In this document: in pieces, positions 29,348 to 37,122 of the stretch
Position numbering within the stretch: position 1 is the stretch's first letter
Layout of the letters: the number at the start of each line of letters is the position of its first letter
From: Cellulophaga sp. L1A9
GTDB taxonomy: Bacteria > Bacteroidota > Bacteroidia > Flavobacteriales > Flavobacteriaceae
DNA: 64,000 nucleotides
Direction of reading: 5' to 3'
NCBI RefSeq assembly: GCF_009797025.1
Contig: NZ_CP047027.1
Coordinates: 3,410,001 to 3,474,000, forward strand
The notes under the pieces: model-generated
What the model was told of the DNA's origin: nothing
The model's database searches: none
The model's input: the letters and a program-made list of their open reading frames with translations, nothing else
Position numbers and translations under genes: made by a program

Positions 29348-30055
29348 ATGAGCCCAGAGAACACTCACTTTGTACGATATTTGGAATCACTTAAAGCATC
29401 TTCTTTTTTTCTAGATGTACAATGTAATTCCTTGAAAACACTATTGGCTCATATGGTTCCTGAGAAGTGGAGTTTAAATACACTTAAAAATAGCTCCGAT
29501 TTTAAAAATTCCTTTCATTTTATAGTGTCAGGAAGACTTAAAGGATATAAAGTTAACCCCAATAGTGGTAGAGAGCATACTATTTTTATCTTGAAAAAAG
29601 GAGATGTTTTTGATGTACTCCAATTGATGGATGAAGAGTCTCACGATATTAATTGGGAAGCTATGGATGAACTTGAAATTCTAAAAATTGATGTAGAAAC
29701 GATTCGTACGTGGATCGTATCGCTCCCAAATATGGTGAATACATTAATGCATTATATGGCGAAGAGAATGCGTAGGCTAGAGGAGGTAGCTACTGACATT
29801 TCATTGCATAGTACCCTTGTGCGACTTTCGGGCCTGCTTTTAATGTATATGAATGATGAAAGTCAGAAATTGGAAACTATAAACAATCTTCCCAATGATG
29901 AAATTGCTCGTTTGATTGGAACCACAAGGCCTGTGGTGAATAGACATATTCAACAATTAAAAAAATGTGGAGCTATTTCTGTACGACGTAAACATATAGA
30001 TATTCAGAATCGCTTGTTATTAGTTTCCATTGCAGAAGAGAAATATATTTTTTAA
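29348..30055 (+). CDS. Crp/Fnr-family regulator with atypical recognition helix
   Basis: A 235-aa regulator with an N-terminal cyclic-nucleotide-like beta-roll (about 20-120), a long dimer helix (about 122-150) and a winged helix (about 160-230). The recognition helix reads TTRPVVNR (192-199): Arg194 and Arg199 are kept, but the Glu that reads the inner G of TTGA/GTGA half-sites in Crp and Fnr is replaced by Pro195. No Fnr-type Cys cluster is present. It is immediately upstream of the genes carrying motif 2 (GCTAC-N4-GTAGC), so it is the natural candidate to bind that motif. Its own promoter has motif 1. Confidence 0.88.
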   Translation: MSPENTHFVRYLESLKASSFFLDVQCNSLKTLLAHMVPEKWSLNTLKNSSDFKNSFHFIVSGRLKGYKVNPNSGREHTIFILKKGDVFDVLQLMDEESHDINWEAMDELEILKIDVETIRTWIVSLPNMVNTLMHYMAKRMRRLEEVATDISLHSTLVRLSGLLLMYMNDESQKLETINNLPNDEIARLIGTTRPVVNRHIQQLKKCGAISVRRKHIDIQNRLLLVSIAEEKYIF

Positions 30056-30190
30056 GTTTTTTTCATTTTTCATTTTTTTTCTTAGCATCAAAAGAGACTC
30101 GTAAAAGAGGTGAATTTTTTAATCGATACGATTACTAGAGCCATAAGATTTATTTCTTAAAAATGAGTTTTTGCAATTATATTGTCTTAA

Positions 30191-30236
30191 CTGCTACTTT
30201 GGTAGCAGACTTAGTGGCTATTGACATTTAATTTTA
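30191..30236 (+). promoter_or_regulatory. Motif-2 operator and -7 box for the HdeD-like gene
   Basis: A perfect palindrome CTGCTAC-TTTG-GTAGCAG (30191-30208) is followed by TAATTTTA (30229-30236), 29.5 bp from its centre. It is the best example of motif 2 with the site at 33116. Confidence 0.75.
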
Positions 30237-30278
30237 CGTTGCGTAATACATTAAATGTTCATCCTAAAACAAACAATA

Positions 30279-30854
30279 ATGGCTACACAAGTTTTTACAA
30301 GAACAGAACAATCTTCTCATAATCCTAAATATTGGTGGTTACAAATTCTATTAGGAATCATATTTATCTTCAGCGCTCTTTGGTTTTTAGATACGCCTAT
30401 AGAAACCTATCTGTCGCTAACTTTCGTGTTCAGCTTCCTGATGTTATTTACAGGGCTAGTAGAAGTAATCAACGCATTAAGCATACGAAAAGCATCTTCT
30501 AAATTTTCACTAAAACTTACAGGTGCCTTTATAGATTTGGTTTTTGGGCTTATTTTACTATTGCATGAATGGATAACTCTGGAACTTTTACCAATACTTC
30601 TAGGAATATGGCTTATTTTCAGATCCTTCCAATTATTTTTTTTTTATAGTGAATTAAAAAAGAGATCTAATGAAAGTAATTGGTGGACATTCGTTGCCGC
30701 ACTATTTACCTTATTGTTTGCTATTACCATAATGGTCAATCCGTTTTTTGGTGAATTGACGCTAATCTACACGGTTAGCTTTTCCTTTTTTATTATGGGA
30801 CTCTACAGGGTTACCTTAGGATATACATTATATCAAACGAGAAATGAGCTTTAG
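30279..30854 (+). CDS. HdeD-family membrane protein (DUF308)
   Basis: A 191-aa inner-membrane protein with about six short TM helices arranged as in HdeD (DUF308) proteins, which are linked to acid stress in E. coli. ATG 30279 (MATQVFTRTE) is preferred to 30255 because it follows the -7 box by a normal leader and avoids an unlikely hydrophilic extension. First gene controlled by motif 2; the PepSY-like gene follows 39 bp later. Confidence 0.82.
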   Translation: MATQVFTRTEQSSHNPKYWWLQILLGIIFIFSALWFLDTPIETYLSLTFVFSFLMLFTGLVEVINALSIRKASSKFSLKLTGAFIDLVFGLILLLHEWITLELLPILLGIWLIFRSFQLFFFYSELKKRSNESNWWTFVAALFTLLFAITIMVNPFFGELTLIYTVSFSFFIMGLYRVTLGYTLYQTRNEL

Positions 30855-30893
30855 TGTTACCTCACGTTTACGATCATTCTAAATATTTTTAAG

Positions 30894-31313
30894 TTGAAAA
30901 GAAGTCTAAAACATAGTTTGGCAGACCTACTTTATGCCGCAATTGAATCCAAACAGGATTTGCCGCGAAAGATAATACTTGAATCTTTTGAGTTAAAATA
31001 TCCTAAAGCATTATATACTACTTGGCAACTTAAGGATAATGCTATTTGGGAGGCAGCCTTTTTTTGGGAGAAAAAGGAACATACTGCTTTGTTTACAAAA
31101 AATGGACTATGGATGGAGACTCATACTTATCTACCATTAGGTAAAGTTCCTAAAATTATTCAACAAAAGTTTAATATGGATTATCCAAGAAACTTGATCC
31201 AGGGTATTTTTATTTTAAAAAAATCTGAAGAAGTTTTTTATGAATTTTTAATACGTTTAGGAAATAAAGAGTATAAAGCACGTTACAGTGTTGATGGAGA
31301 AAAGAAAGCGTAG
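30894..31313 (+). CDS. PepSY-like (beta-lactamase-inhibitor-like) protein
   Basis: A 139-aa protein with a TTG start, probably co-transcribed with the HdeD-like gene. The pattern of two repeats (FELKYPKALYTTWQLKDN..WEAAFFWEKKE and FNMDYPRNLIQGIFILKKSEEVFYEFLIRLGNKEYKARYSVDG) resembles PepSY-like domains common in secreted flavobacterial proteins. No signal peptide is evident, which is unusual for the group; an upstream start was not found. Confidence 0.65.
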   Translation: MKRSLKHSLADLLYAAIESKQDLPRKIILESFELKYPKALYTTWQLKDNAIWEAAFFWEKKEHTALFTKNGLWMETHTYLPLGKVPKIIQQKFNMDYPRNLIQGIFILKKSEEVFYEFLIRLGNKEYKARYSVDGEKKA

Positions 31314-31335
31314 GTATTTGTTAAATAGTAAGTTT

Positions 31336-31381
31336 ATGCTACCCAAGTAATAGTAGAGATCTCGTACAGTAGATCACTTTT
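31336..31381 (+). promoter_or_regulatory. Degenerate motif-2 operator upstream of the 31411 lipoprotein
   Basis: ATGCTAC-CCAA-GTAATAG (31336-31353) keeps the left half and the GTA of the right half. A weak box TCACTTTT (31374-31381) lies at the exact 29.5-bp offset. Confidence 0.4.
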
Positions 31382-31410
31382 AATTGAAATAAATTCTAAA
31401 AATTCATAAG

Positions 31411-32073
31411 ATGAAAACTATAAAATCTGGAATAATTCTGTCTTTAATTCTAATTGTGTTTGGTTGTCAAAGAGAGCATAAAAAGGATGTGGAAAGCATA
31501 ATTGAAGGTTCTATAGTTCATAGGCTTCCAAATGAATCAGATGAAAATTTTTCTAAGGCTTTGGCTAGTATAGACAAGCAAAATTTAAAAGATGCAGCAG
31601 TACAATTAAAAAAGGGTCTAGTTGCATTACAAATGGAGGGCATGAATGTTACTGGTCTTTATAAAGTTAACCTCGAGAAAGCTATTGATGTGCTGAATAG
31701 GATTGAGGTTGATTTGAAGAATGGTGAAAAGATACCAACAAATGTACTTAGAGAAACTATAGCCAATGCCGAAATAAATATAGCACATAATTATCTTTCT
31801 ACAGAGGATACGTATGTTTTGGCAGCTTCAAATGAAACTATAAGTCATAAAACAAAAAGAAATTTTTATCACTCGTTTTCTACTTTAAAAAAAGAAGAAG
31901 GAAAGATGAAGGTAGAGGTTAAAAAAGAAGGAGATTCCTTGCTTAGAGAAGGACAAAAATTAGATCAAGAATACAAGGCATGGGAGAAAAGAGTTAAAGA
32001 GTATACTAAAAAAACAAGCGAACACCTGAAAAAAAGAGACACTGCTATATATGAAGAAATGTATTGGGAATAG
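31411..32073 (+). CDS. Hypothetical lipoprotein, helical
   Basis: A 220-aa protein with a lipoprotein signal (lipobox LIVFGC, Cys at about 19). The mature part is strongly helical and charged, and the last 70 residues (KKEEGKMKVEVKKEGDSLL onward) suggest a coiled coil. It resembles YfdX-like exported helical proteins in overall plan, but I do not claim membership. It is expected to be membrane-anchored in the periplasm. It lies in the motif-2 block with a degenerate operator. Confidence 0.7.
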   Translation: MKTIKSGIILSLILIVFGCQREHKKDVESIIEGSIVHRLPNESDENFSKALASIDKQNLKDAAVQLKKGLVALQMEGMNVTGLYKVNLEKAIDVLNRIEVDLKNGEKIPTNVLRETIANAEINIAHNYLSTEDTYVLAASNETISHKTKRNFYHSFSTLKKEEGKMKVEVKKEGDSLLREGQKLDQEYKAWEKRVKEYTKKTSEHLKKRDTAIYEEMYWE

Positions 32074-32080
32074 TAGTCTT

Positions 32081-32126
32081 CTGCTACTTAAGTTACAGTT
32101 TTAGTTTGCTTAATTCCTTAACTTCA
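32081..32126 (+). promoter_or_regulatory. Motif-2 operator and -7 box for the 32164 gene
   Basis: CTGCTAC-TTAA-GTTACAG (32081-32098; two mismatches to perfect symmetry) is followed by TAACTTCA (32119-32126) at the 29.5-bp offset, 37 bp before the ATG. Confidence 0.62.
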
Positions 32127-32163
32127 ATTTCAGAATAGTGTAATAGATATAAACAGTTGTAAT

Positions 32164-32568
32164 ATGATGAAGCCCAAAATTGGCATGCTACATTTTGAAA
32201 CCGTGGAATGGATACATGAAGTAGAATTCTATTTGGATGAGTTTCGTGTACTTGAAGAATTAATACAACGCAAGGAAGACCATACCAATTTGGCAAAACA
32301 ACTTCATAGAGATATAGCTCATACAATCAGTATCGTCTTGGATCAATTGAGTCGAGACTTTATTGATAAACTAGTAAAACATGAAAAACACCTCTCTAAT
32401 TTTATTATGAGTGATACGAAAACAAACGCTGATTTATACTTAGAAAGACACCAAAAGCTAGCCAAAATGTTAAACCAACTAAAAAGGCAAGTTCGAAAAT
32501 TAAAGAAAAAAGTGTATCGATATCTTCTAGAGAAAAAATATCAGCAACGTCATGGTTTTCCAATTTGA
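32164..32568 (+). CDS. Hypothetical helical protein, paralogue of 5459 and 8161 products
   Basis: A 134-aa charged, helical soluble protein. Residues about 16-30 (WIHEVEFYLDEFRVL) carry the family pattern. The C-terminus is very basic (KRQVRKLKKKVYRYLLEKKY), suggesting contact with nucleic acid or ribosomes, unlike the acidic paralogue at 5459. It has a motif-2 promoter, whereas the paralogue operon at 5459 has motif 1. No known domain is recognised. Confidence 0.75.
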   Translation: MMKPKIGMLHFETVEWIHEVEFYLDEFRVLEELIQRKEDHTNLAKQLHRDIAHTISIVLDQLSRDFIDKLVKHEKHLSNFIMSDTKTNADLYLERHQKLAKMLNQLKRQVRKLKKKVYRYLLEKKYQQRHGFPI

Positions 32569-32605
32569 GACCAGATGGTCAATTTAAGTTAAGTTAAATT
32601 ATGTG

Positions 32606-32977
32606 ATGCCAAAAAGAAGCTTTTTTTTATTCCTTTTAATTGGTCTTGTAGCTATAGGTTGTGAGCGATCAATTACAAATAATGACAATGGTAGTACTAT
32701 TGAATTGAGTGAAGATGATGTGTTTACCATCAAGCTAAAAGAGCCAGTTCAATCAGAATATGAATGGAGTATTGTCTCAAAAAATAACCATATTAAACTT
32801 ACAGAACCAATCGTTAGAAATGATAACGATATAAGCACAGAATTCACGTTTGAATTTAAAACGGTGGGAACTGGAGAGGATGTCCTTAAATTGATATATA
32901 CGAATGGGTCAGCTGTTAAAAAATCTTTTGAGTTAAGGATTATCATTGGTACCATGGGACGTATTGAAGCGAATTAG
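32606..32977 (+). CDS. Chagasin-like (I42) protease inhibitor lipoprotein
   Basis: A 123-aa protein with a lipobox (LVAIGC, Cys about 19) and a beta-rich mature domain. DVFTIKLKEPVQSEYEWSIV aligns with the substrate-blocking loop region of chagasin-type inhibitors, and FKTVGTGEDVLKLIYT with their GxxxLxLxY strand. The canonical NPTTG loop is not conserved, so inhibitory activity is uncertain. I chose ATG 32606 instead of GTG 32603. It lies 38 bp after the helical gene and is probably in the same transcript. Confidence 0.6.
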   Translation: MPKRSFFLFLLIGLVAIGCERSITNNDNGSTIELSEDDVFTIKLKEPVQSEYEWSIVSKNNHIKLTEPIVRNDNDISTEFTFEFKTVGTGEDVLKLIYTNGSAVKKSFELRIIIGTMGRIEAN

Positions 32978-33115
32978 AGATAGGAGTTTTAATCACCTTA
33001 AAATGGAGCTATTTTTTGATGTTAAGAGATTGCTTAATAATGATAACCACAGTTTTATTGGATTAACGAGAGATTTTAATTAGGCTCTCAAACAGCGTTA
33101 TAAATTAGTGAACAA

Positions 33116-33161
33116 GTGCTACTAAAGTAGCACTTTACGAGTACAACATCTTTTACTTTTA
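33116..33161 (+). promoter_or_regulatory. Motif-2 operator and -7 box for the SYLF gene
   Basis: The perfect palindrome GTGCTAC-TAAA-GTAGCAC (33116-33133) is followed by TACTTTTA (33154-33161) at the 29.5-bp offset. This implies a leader of about 105 nt before the ATG at 33273. Confidence 0.72.
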
Positions 33162-33272
33162 TGGTGTAAATTAATAAAAGTCTTTTCTACTATAATAGTT
33201 TTAAAAACGTAAGGTATAGGAACTGTTCTTCATCCTAAAGACAAGATTAATAACACTTTAAATTAAAAAAAA

Positions 33273-33794
33273 ATGAAATCAATTACACTGGTATTTATGT
33301 TGAGTATGATGTTTATGATGTCTGCTCAAACAAGAAAAGATGAGAAAATTATAAAAGATGCCGTCAAAGCTAAAAAGGAATTGATAAAGGCAGATGATGG
33401 AATTCATACTTTTTTTGAAAAATCGGCTGGATATGTCATATTTCCGAATGTTGGTGAAGGTGGGTTTATCATAGGTGGTGCATCAGGCAATGGTGTGCTT
33501 TATCAAAATGGCAAGGCGAAAGGTATGGCCGACCTTAAAAAATTGGATGTTGGTTTCCAAGCTGGAGGTCAATCTATTATCGAAATTATCTTTTTTGAAA
33601 CAGAAGAAGACGTGAACGCCTTTGAAGAAGGAAAATTTGAATTTTCAGCCCAAGTTTCCGCAGTAGTTCTTAAATCTGGTGTAGCGGCAAACGCTAAATA
33701 TAAAGAAGGTGTTGCGGTTTTTGCGGTACCTAAATCAGGACTTATGGCAAAGGCTTCTGTAGGCGGACAAAAATTTAAGTATCATTCTTTTTAG
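33273..33794 (+). CDS. Exported SYLF-domain (YSC84-like) lipid-binding protein
   Basis: A 173-aa protein with a signal peptide (hydrophobic 5-18, ending SAQT) and a SYLF domain. It has AGYVIFPNVGEGGFIIGGASGNGVLYQNGKA-type core (about 50-80), VGFQAGGQS, and a C-terminal GVAVFAVPKSGLMAKASVGGQKF. In eukaryotes the domain binds phosphoinositides; in bacteria the exported form is of unknown role, perhaps envelope stress. It is preceded by a perfect motif-2 site. Confidence 0.88.
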   Translation: MKSITLVFMLSMMFMMSAQTRKDEKIIKDAVKAKKELIKADDGIHTFFEKSAGYVIFPNVGEGGFIIGGASGNGVLYQNGKAKGMADLKKLDVGFQAGGQSIIEIIFFETEEDVNAFEEGKFEFSAQVSAVVLKSGVAANAKYKEGVAVFAVPKSGLMAKASVGGQKFKYHSF

Positions 33795-33858
33795 AAAGAG
33801 GACACCTTGAAAGGTTCTCTCCCAAGGCGGTAAATTATAAATACAAAATGAAAGAATC

Positions 33859-34317
33859 ATGAAAATATCTTTAGTAGGTACGCTAATGCTTTTTTGCATG
33901 TTCATGGGGCACGCCCAAAACAGTTACGAAATTACGGAGCAGAGCATGCCTGATAATAAAATGGCAACTAGTTTTACCGCCAATATAATTGGCCAGAATG
34001 AAAGCAATGTCTATTATCAATGGCAGAAATTTATTGAATCACATAAAGGCAAGACTTATTTGGTTTTTGCCAAAGAAGGCAATGTAGAGTTTGAGAGTGA
34101 ACATGTACTTCTTCCAATGTTAGATAATAAATCTGTTACCTTACATACTCGATTTTCTCCTAATTATTCAGAGAGTGGAATATTGTTAACTTTATGGATA
34201 GAACTTCCGGATGGAGATTATTATTCATCAATGACCGATGAAGATTCTGCCAAAAAAATAAAGGATTGGTTGTTAAAGTATGACCTACAGCTCACTGAAA
34301 TAAAAGGAAGAGGTTGA
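33859..34317 (+). CDS. Hypothetical exported protein
   Basis: A 152-aa protein with a signal peptide (MKISLVGTLMLFCMFMGHAQ). The mature part is a mixed alpha/beta domain of about 130 residues ending in a helix (DSAKKIKDWLLKYDLQL). No family is recognised. It lies 64 bp after the SYLF gene and is probably expressed with it. Confidence 0.7.
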   Translation: MKISLVGTLMLFCMFMGHAQNSYEITEQSMPDNKMATSFTANIIGQNESNVYYQWQKFIESHKGKTYLVFAKEGNVEFESEHVLLPMLDNKSVTLHTRFSPNYSESGILLTLWIELPDGDYYSSMTDEDSAKKIKDWLLKYDLQLTEIKGRG

Positions 34318-34631
34318 TGCCATAGAAATAATTTAAGTCTATAATTTAATAAGTATTTTATAATGGTTTTATACTTATTTGAGTAGCTATTTTTGGTCTT
34401 ACGCATTTAGAATTTAAATTGTTATCAGGCAATTCAATTTAAAAAAATTGTTGATCTTTTTAATAATGAGTGGGTCAAATTTTTTTGCGAAAGATTCCAA
34501 AGTTTCTTAATCATCCAATTGCTATTAACGTTTATAGCTGCCTATTGGTGAAAACTTAAAAGGCAATTTATCACACTTATCAATTGCCTTTTAAAATACA
34601 AGGTGTTTACTATTTATTTAAAATAAAAAAT
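34318..34631. other. Intergenic region before usp with two hairpins
   Basis: No gene is visible. The region holds a 9-bp stem, AATAAGTAT (34348-34356) with ATACTTATT (34371-34379), that may end the upstream transcript, and the strong hairpin at 34556-34594. No motif-1 or motif-2 palindrome was found here. Confidence 0.5.
34556..34594 (+). terminator. 13-bp perfect hairpin upstream of usp (terminator or leader element)
   Basis: TTAAAAGGCAATT (34556-34568) and its exact complement (34582-34594) flank a 13-nt loop. The stem ends in TTTTAA and lies 38 bp before the usp ATG, 239 bp past the previous stop. It may be a terminator, an attenuator or a leader stabiliser. Confidence 0.55.
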
Positions 34632-35090
34632 ATGAAAAGGATATGTATTGCTTTAGATTATAATCCATCGGCGGAAAAAGTAGGGAAAATAGGATATGAG
34701 TACGCTAAGGCCTTAAATGCTGAAATTTTTTTAGTGCATGTTATTTCGGATGCGCCTTATTATTCTATTGATTATTCGCCATTTTTGGGCTATACTAGTC
34801 CTTTCAATACGGGTTCTGTAGTATTGGTAAAAGAACTTATGGAGGGCGCATCAAATTTTCTGTCAGATTCAGCAACTCATTTAGGAGGAGGAAAGATAAA
34901 AACAGCCGTTTTAGAAGGTGAAGCAGGTGTAGCTATTTTAGAATACTTAGATGAGAATAAAATGGATTTGTTGGTAATAGGAACGCACAGTCAAAGCTCC
35001 TTAGAGAATGTGTTGCTAGGCAGTACGGCTGTGAAAATTGTAAAGCATACCAAAATACCATTGCTGGTGGTGCCTACAAAAGTTGAGTAA
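34632..35090 (+). CDS. Universal stress protein (UspA family)
   Basis: A 152-aa single-domain Usp. It starts MKRICIALDYNPSAEKVGK and ends with DLLVIGTHSQSSLENVLLGSTAVKIVKHTKIPLLVVP. The ATP-type signature is nearly intact (G-T-H-S, then nine residues, G-S-T), with Ser at the second Gly position, so nucleotide binding is possible. ATG 34632 is chosen over 34584, which would add a hydrophobic stretch overlapping the hairpin. It is cytoplasmic and associated with growth arrest in the family. Confidence 0.9.
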   Translation: MKRICIALDYNPSAEKVGKIGYEYAKALNAEIFLVHVISDAPYYSIDYSPFLGYTSPFNTGSVVLVKELMEGASNFLSDSATHLGGGKIKTAVLEGEAGVAILEYLDENKMDLLVIGTHSQSSLENVLLGSTAVKIVKHTKIPLLVVPTKVE

Positions 35091-36022
35091 TAAAAAAGCT
35101 GTAAAGTAGAGCGCATATTATTCTCTGGAAGGTCATATAAACAGCCGTATGGTTTATCTAGTTGATAGGAATCGTTATAGCTGCGGAATTTTTGCTTACA
35201 TTTAAAAGTAACGGATATAGTGGTGATACTTCTAAATAAGTTTATGTGGTGTTAGATGTAAATTTAAATAGCCTATAAAAAGCCATATCATTCTAAGCAG
35301 CTGTCTGTTGCACCTGCAGTGTTCAGACCATACTCCAGCTAGGTCTCTAAATAAAAAAACATAGGTAAACCTAGGGTTAAAAGAGGCGTTAAGCTTTAAG
35401 CTAATTTAATAGAAGTTATTTCTTTTAAGACAATATTGGCGATGTTTGAACATTCAAGCCCTATACTATACATGAACAATTAATAAAACGCATCAAATAA
35501 GGAAGAACACGGAAATAACTATTTAAAAAAGTTCCATAGACATAATTTGAAATGTACTAAATATCACACAAGAGCATTATGCTATTTATGGACTGCTGTA
35601 AAAAATCATTTAACAGAAGTAGCGTGTCAACAAGATGTAAATTATCAGAGAGCCGAGTAATATTCAGTTGCGAATCATAGTAATGTTCTCCTCAAAAAAA
35701 AATCAGAAATTAAACAACACGCTTGGTCTGGTCATTTTACTATGTACTTATTAGAGGCAGTTTAAAATTGAAAATGCTTTAATTTTTTTAATCATATAGA
35801 GGAAATGGAATATCAACATAGTCTTAACGAGAAGATTCGTTTTACAATCATAATAACTCATGAGAAATATCTAGAATTAATTAAATACAGGAATAAAATA
35901 CTTTGAAGTTTCTCAAACAATGGAAAAAAAAGAGATAACTAACAAGGAGCTCAAAGAATATTTAGATGCTTTAAATGGTATCATAAAAACATAAGAATAA
36001 TAATTTTATAAAACTATAATAA
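35091..36022. other. 932-bp intergenic region with possible gene remnants
   Basis: No intact gene of normal size. A reading frame from 35487 to 35765 is broken by a single internal stop (about 35658) and could be a decayed small gene. A 24-codon open frame ends at 35994. TAATTTTA (36001-36008) is a candidate -7 box for the hibernation factor gene. No motif-1 or motif-2 site was found. Confidence 0.5.
35920..35994 (+). CDS. Possible 24-aa micro-ORF upstream of hpf
   Basis: The frame encodes MEKKEITNKELKEYLDALNG plus four residues, amphipathic and charged, and ends 28 bp before the hpf ATG. Composition is protein-like, but no conservation evidence is available. It may be a small protein, a leader peptide or a remnant. 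Confidence 0.25.
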   Translation: MEKKEITNKELKEYLDALNGIIKT

Positions 36023-36337
36023 ATGATAATTCAAATAAACACAGACAAGAATATTTCTGGAGAAAAAAGAACTGAAGATTTTTTCACTTCTCAAATTGAA
36101 GAAGCCTTAAAAAGGTTCGAATCTCATATTACTAGAATAGAAGTTCATTTTAAAGATGAAAATGGGAAGAAGGACGGATTCAATGATATTTCATGTTTAA
36201 TAGAAGCTAGACTTGAGGGGAGGCAACCCATTGCTGTTACCAATCAATCAGAGACTATAGACCAAGCATTAACAGGTGCTATTCATAAAATAAAAACCGC
36301 TGTAGACAGCATTCTTGAAAAAAGTAAAAAATATTAA
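36023..36337 (+). CDS. Ribosome hibernation promoting factor (HPF/RaiA family)
   Basis: A 104-aa short-form HPF/RaiA domain: beta strand IQINTDKNI, helix FTSQIEEALKRFESHITRIEVHFKDENG, and a second helix TIDQALTGAIHKIKTAVDSILEK. It binds the small ribosomal subunit and stops translation during starvation in known relatives. The C-terminal dimerisation domain of long HPF is absent. It lies 12 bp upstream of an eRF1-like gene, forming a translation-arrest pair. Confidence 0.85.
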   Translation: MIIQINTDKNISGEKRTEDFFTSQIEEALKRFESHITRIEVHFKDENGKKDGFNDISCLIEARLEGRQPIAVTNQSETIDQALTGAIHKIKTAVDSILEKSKKY

Positions 36338-36349
36338 AAATTTATACTT

Positions 36350-36730
36350 ATGAAAACAAATAACAACTTGGGAATTTGGATGGATCATTCAACGGCACAC
36401 CTAATTGATTTAAATTCAAAAAATAAAGGCAGCTTAATTGTTTCAAAATTTACTACAGAAATAAAGGAAGATGCCTTGATTAAAAGTGAAAGTCTTATGC
36501 ATAATAAGAGGCAACAAATGCAGGAAGAATATTATGAAAAAATTGGAGCAGAAATTTTGAAATATAAGCATGTGCTTTTATTTGGACCAACAAATGCAAA
36601 AGTAGAATTGCACAATTACTTAAATAAAGATTCACATTTTAAAGATATAAAAATAGATGTCGCAGCAGCAGATAAAATGACGGATAACGAAAAAGATGCT
36701 TTTGTCAAAAAACATTTTGAAAATATATAA
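36350..36730 (+). CDS. eRF1/Pelota-like translational machinery protein
   Basis: A 126-aa protein. GIWMDHSTAHLIDL at the N-terminus and HVLLFGPTNAKVELHNYL..HFKDIKIDVAAADKMTDNEKDAFVKKHF resemble the central domain of eRF1/Pelota-like proteins seen in small bacterial host-attachment or translation-related proteins. No GGQ motif is present, so it cannot hydrolyse peptidyl-tRNA by the eRF1 mechanism. Adjacency to HPF (12 bp) supports a ribosome-associated role; this is inference. Confidence 0.6.
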   Translation: MKTNNNLGIWMDHSTAHLIDLNSKNKGSLIVSKFTTEIKEDALIKSESLMHNKRQQMQEEYYEKIGAEILKYKHVLLFGPTNAKVELHNYLNKDSHFKDIKIDVAAADKMTDNEKDAFVKKHFENI

Positions 36731-37122
36731 ATCATAACAACAATACAAAGGTAATTACCATATGATTAAAAGGTAGTGTAGCGTAACAAGGAATAAAACA
36801 CTACAATAACTAGTAAGGATAATTGCTTGGTTCTTGCCTAGTTAAAAAATCCTAAGAAATTCTCCTTGGTATGTTCATGGGCAAGGAAAGTTGCATAATC
36901 ATCCAGCTTTCCTTACACCTGGATGATTTATATTATTATGTGTAATAATAGTTGAATTTAGTGCTGTTGGACTACTTTTGGTTTTAAAAAATAGTTTAAT
37001 TGAATACCGCTGTTCATTGGTGGGACTCTTACTTTTTAAGTAAAACGAAAAAACATTAAGAACTCTATTTAAATAAGGAGTTTAATTCGTCTAGTATGAA
37101 TGTTATTATATTGATTTAATAC
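36731..37122. other. 392-bp intergenic region rich in RNA hairpins
   Basis: No gene is seen. At least four stems lie in series between 36773 and 36950, two of them mutually exclusive (listed separately as a candidate structured RNA). The remaining 170 bp before the antiporter gene is AT-rich and featureless. Confidence 0.55.
36773..36950 (+). ncRNA. Candidate structured RNA or 5' leader of the antiporter gene
   Basis: The stems are GTAGTGT (36773-36779) with ACACTAC (36798-36804); AACTAG (36808-36813) with CTAGTT (36838-36843); AAGGAAAG (36883-36890) with CTTTCCTT (36907-36914); AATCATCCAG (36897-36906) with CTGGATGATT (36919-36928); and TATTATTA (36931-36938) with TAATAATA (36943-36950) around a TGTG loop. 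The third and fourth are interleaved, forming either a pseudoknot or alternative folds. No known RNA family is recognised. Confidence 0.4.

Noticed and set aside
36961..36985. GTGCTGTTGGACTACTTTTGG as a motif-2 site for the antiporter gene
   Set aside because: It has no dyad symmetry and no correctly spaced -7 box.
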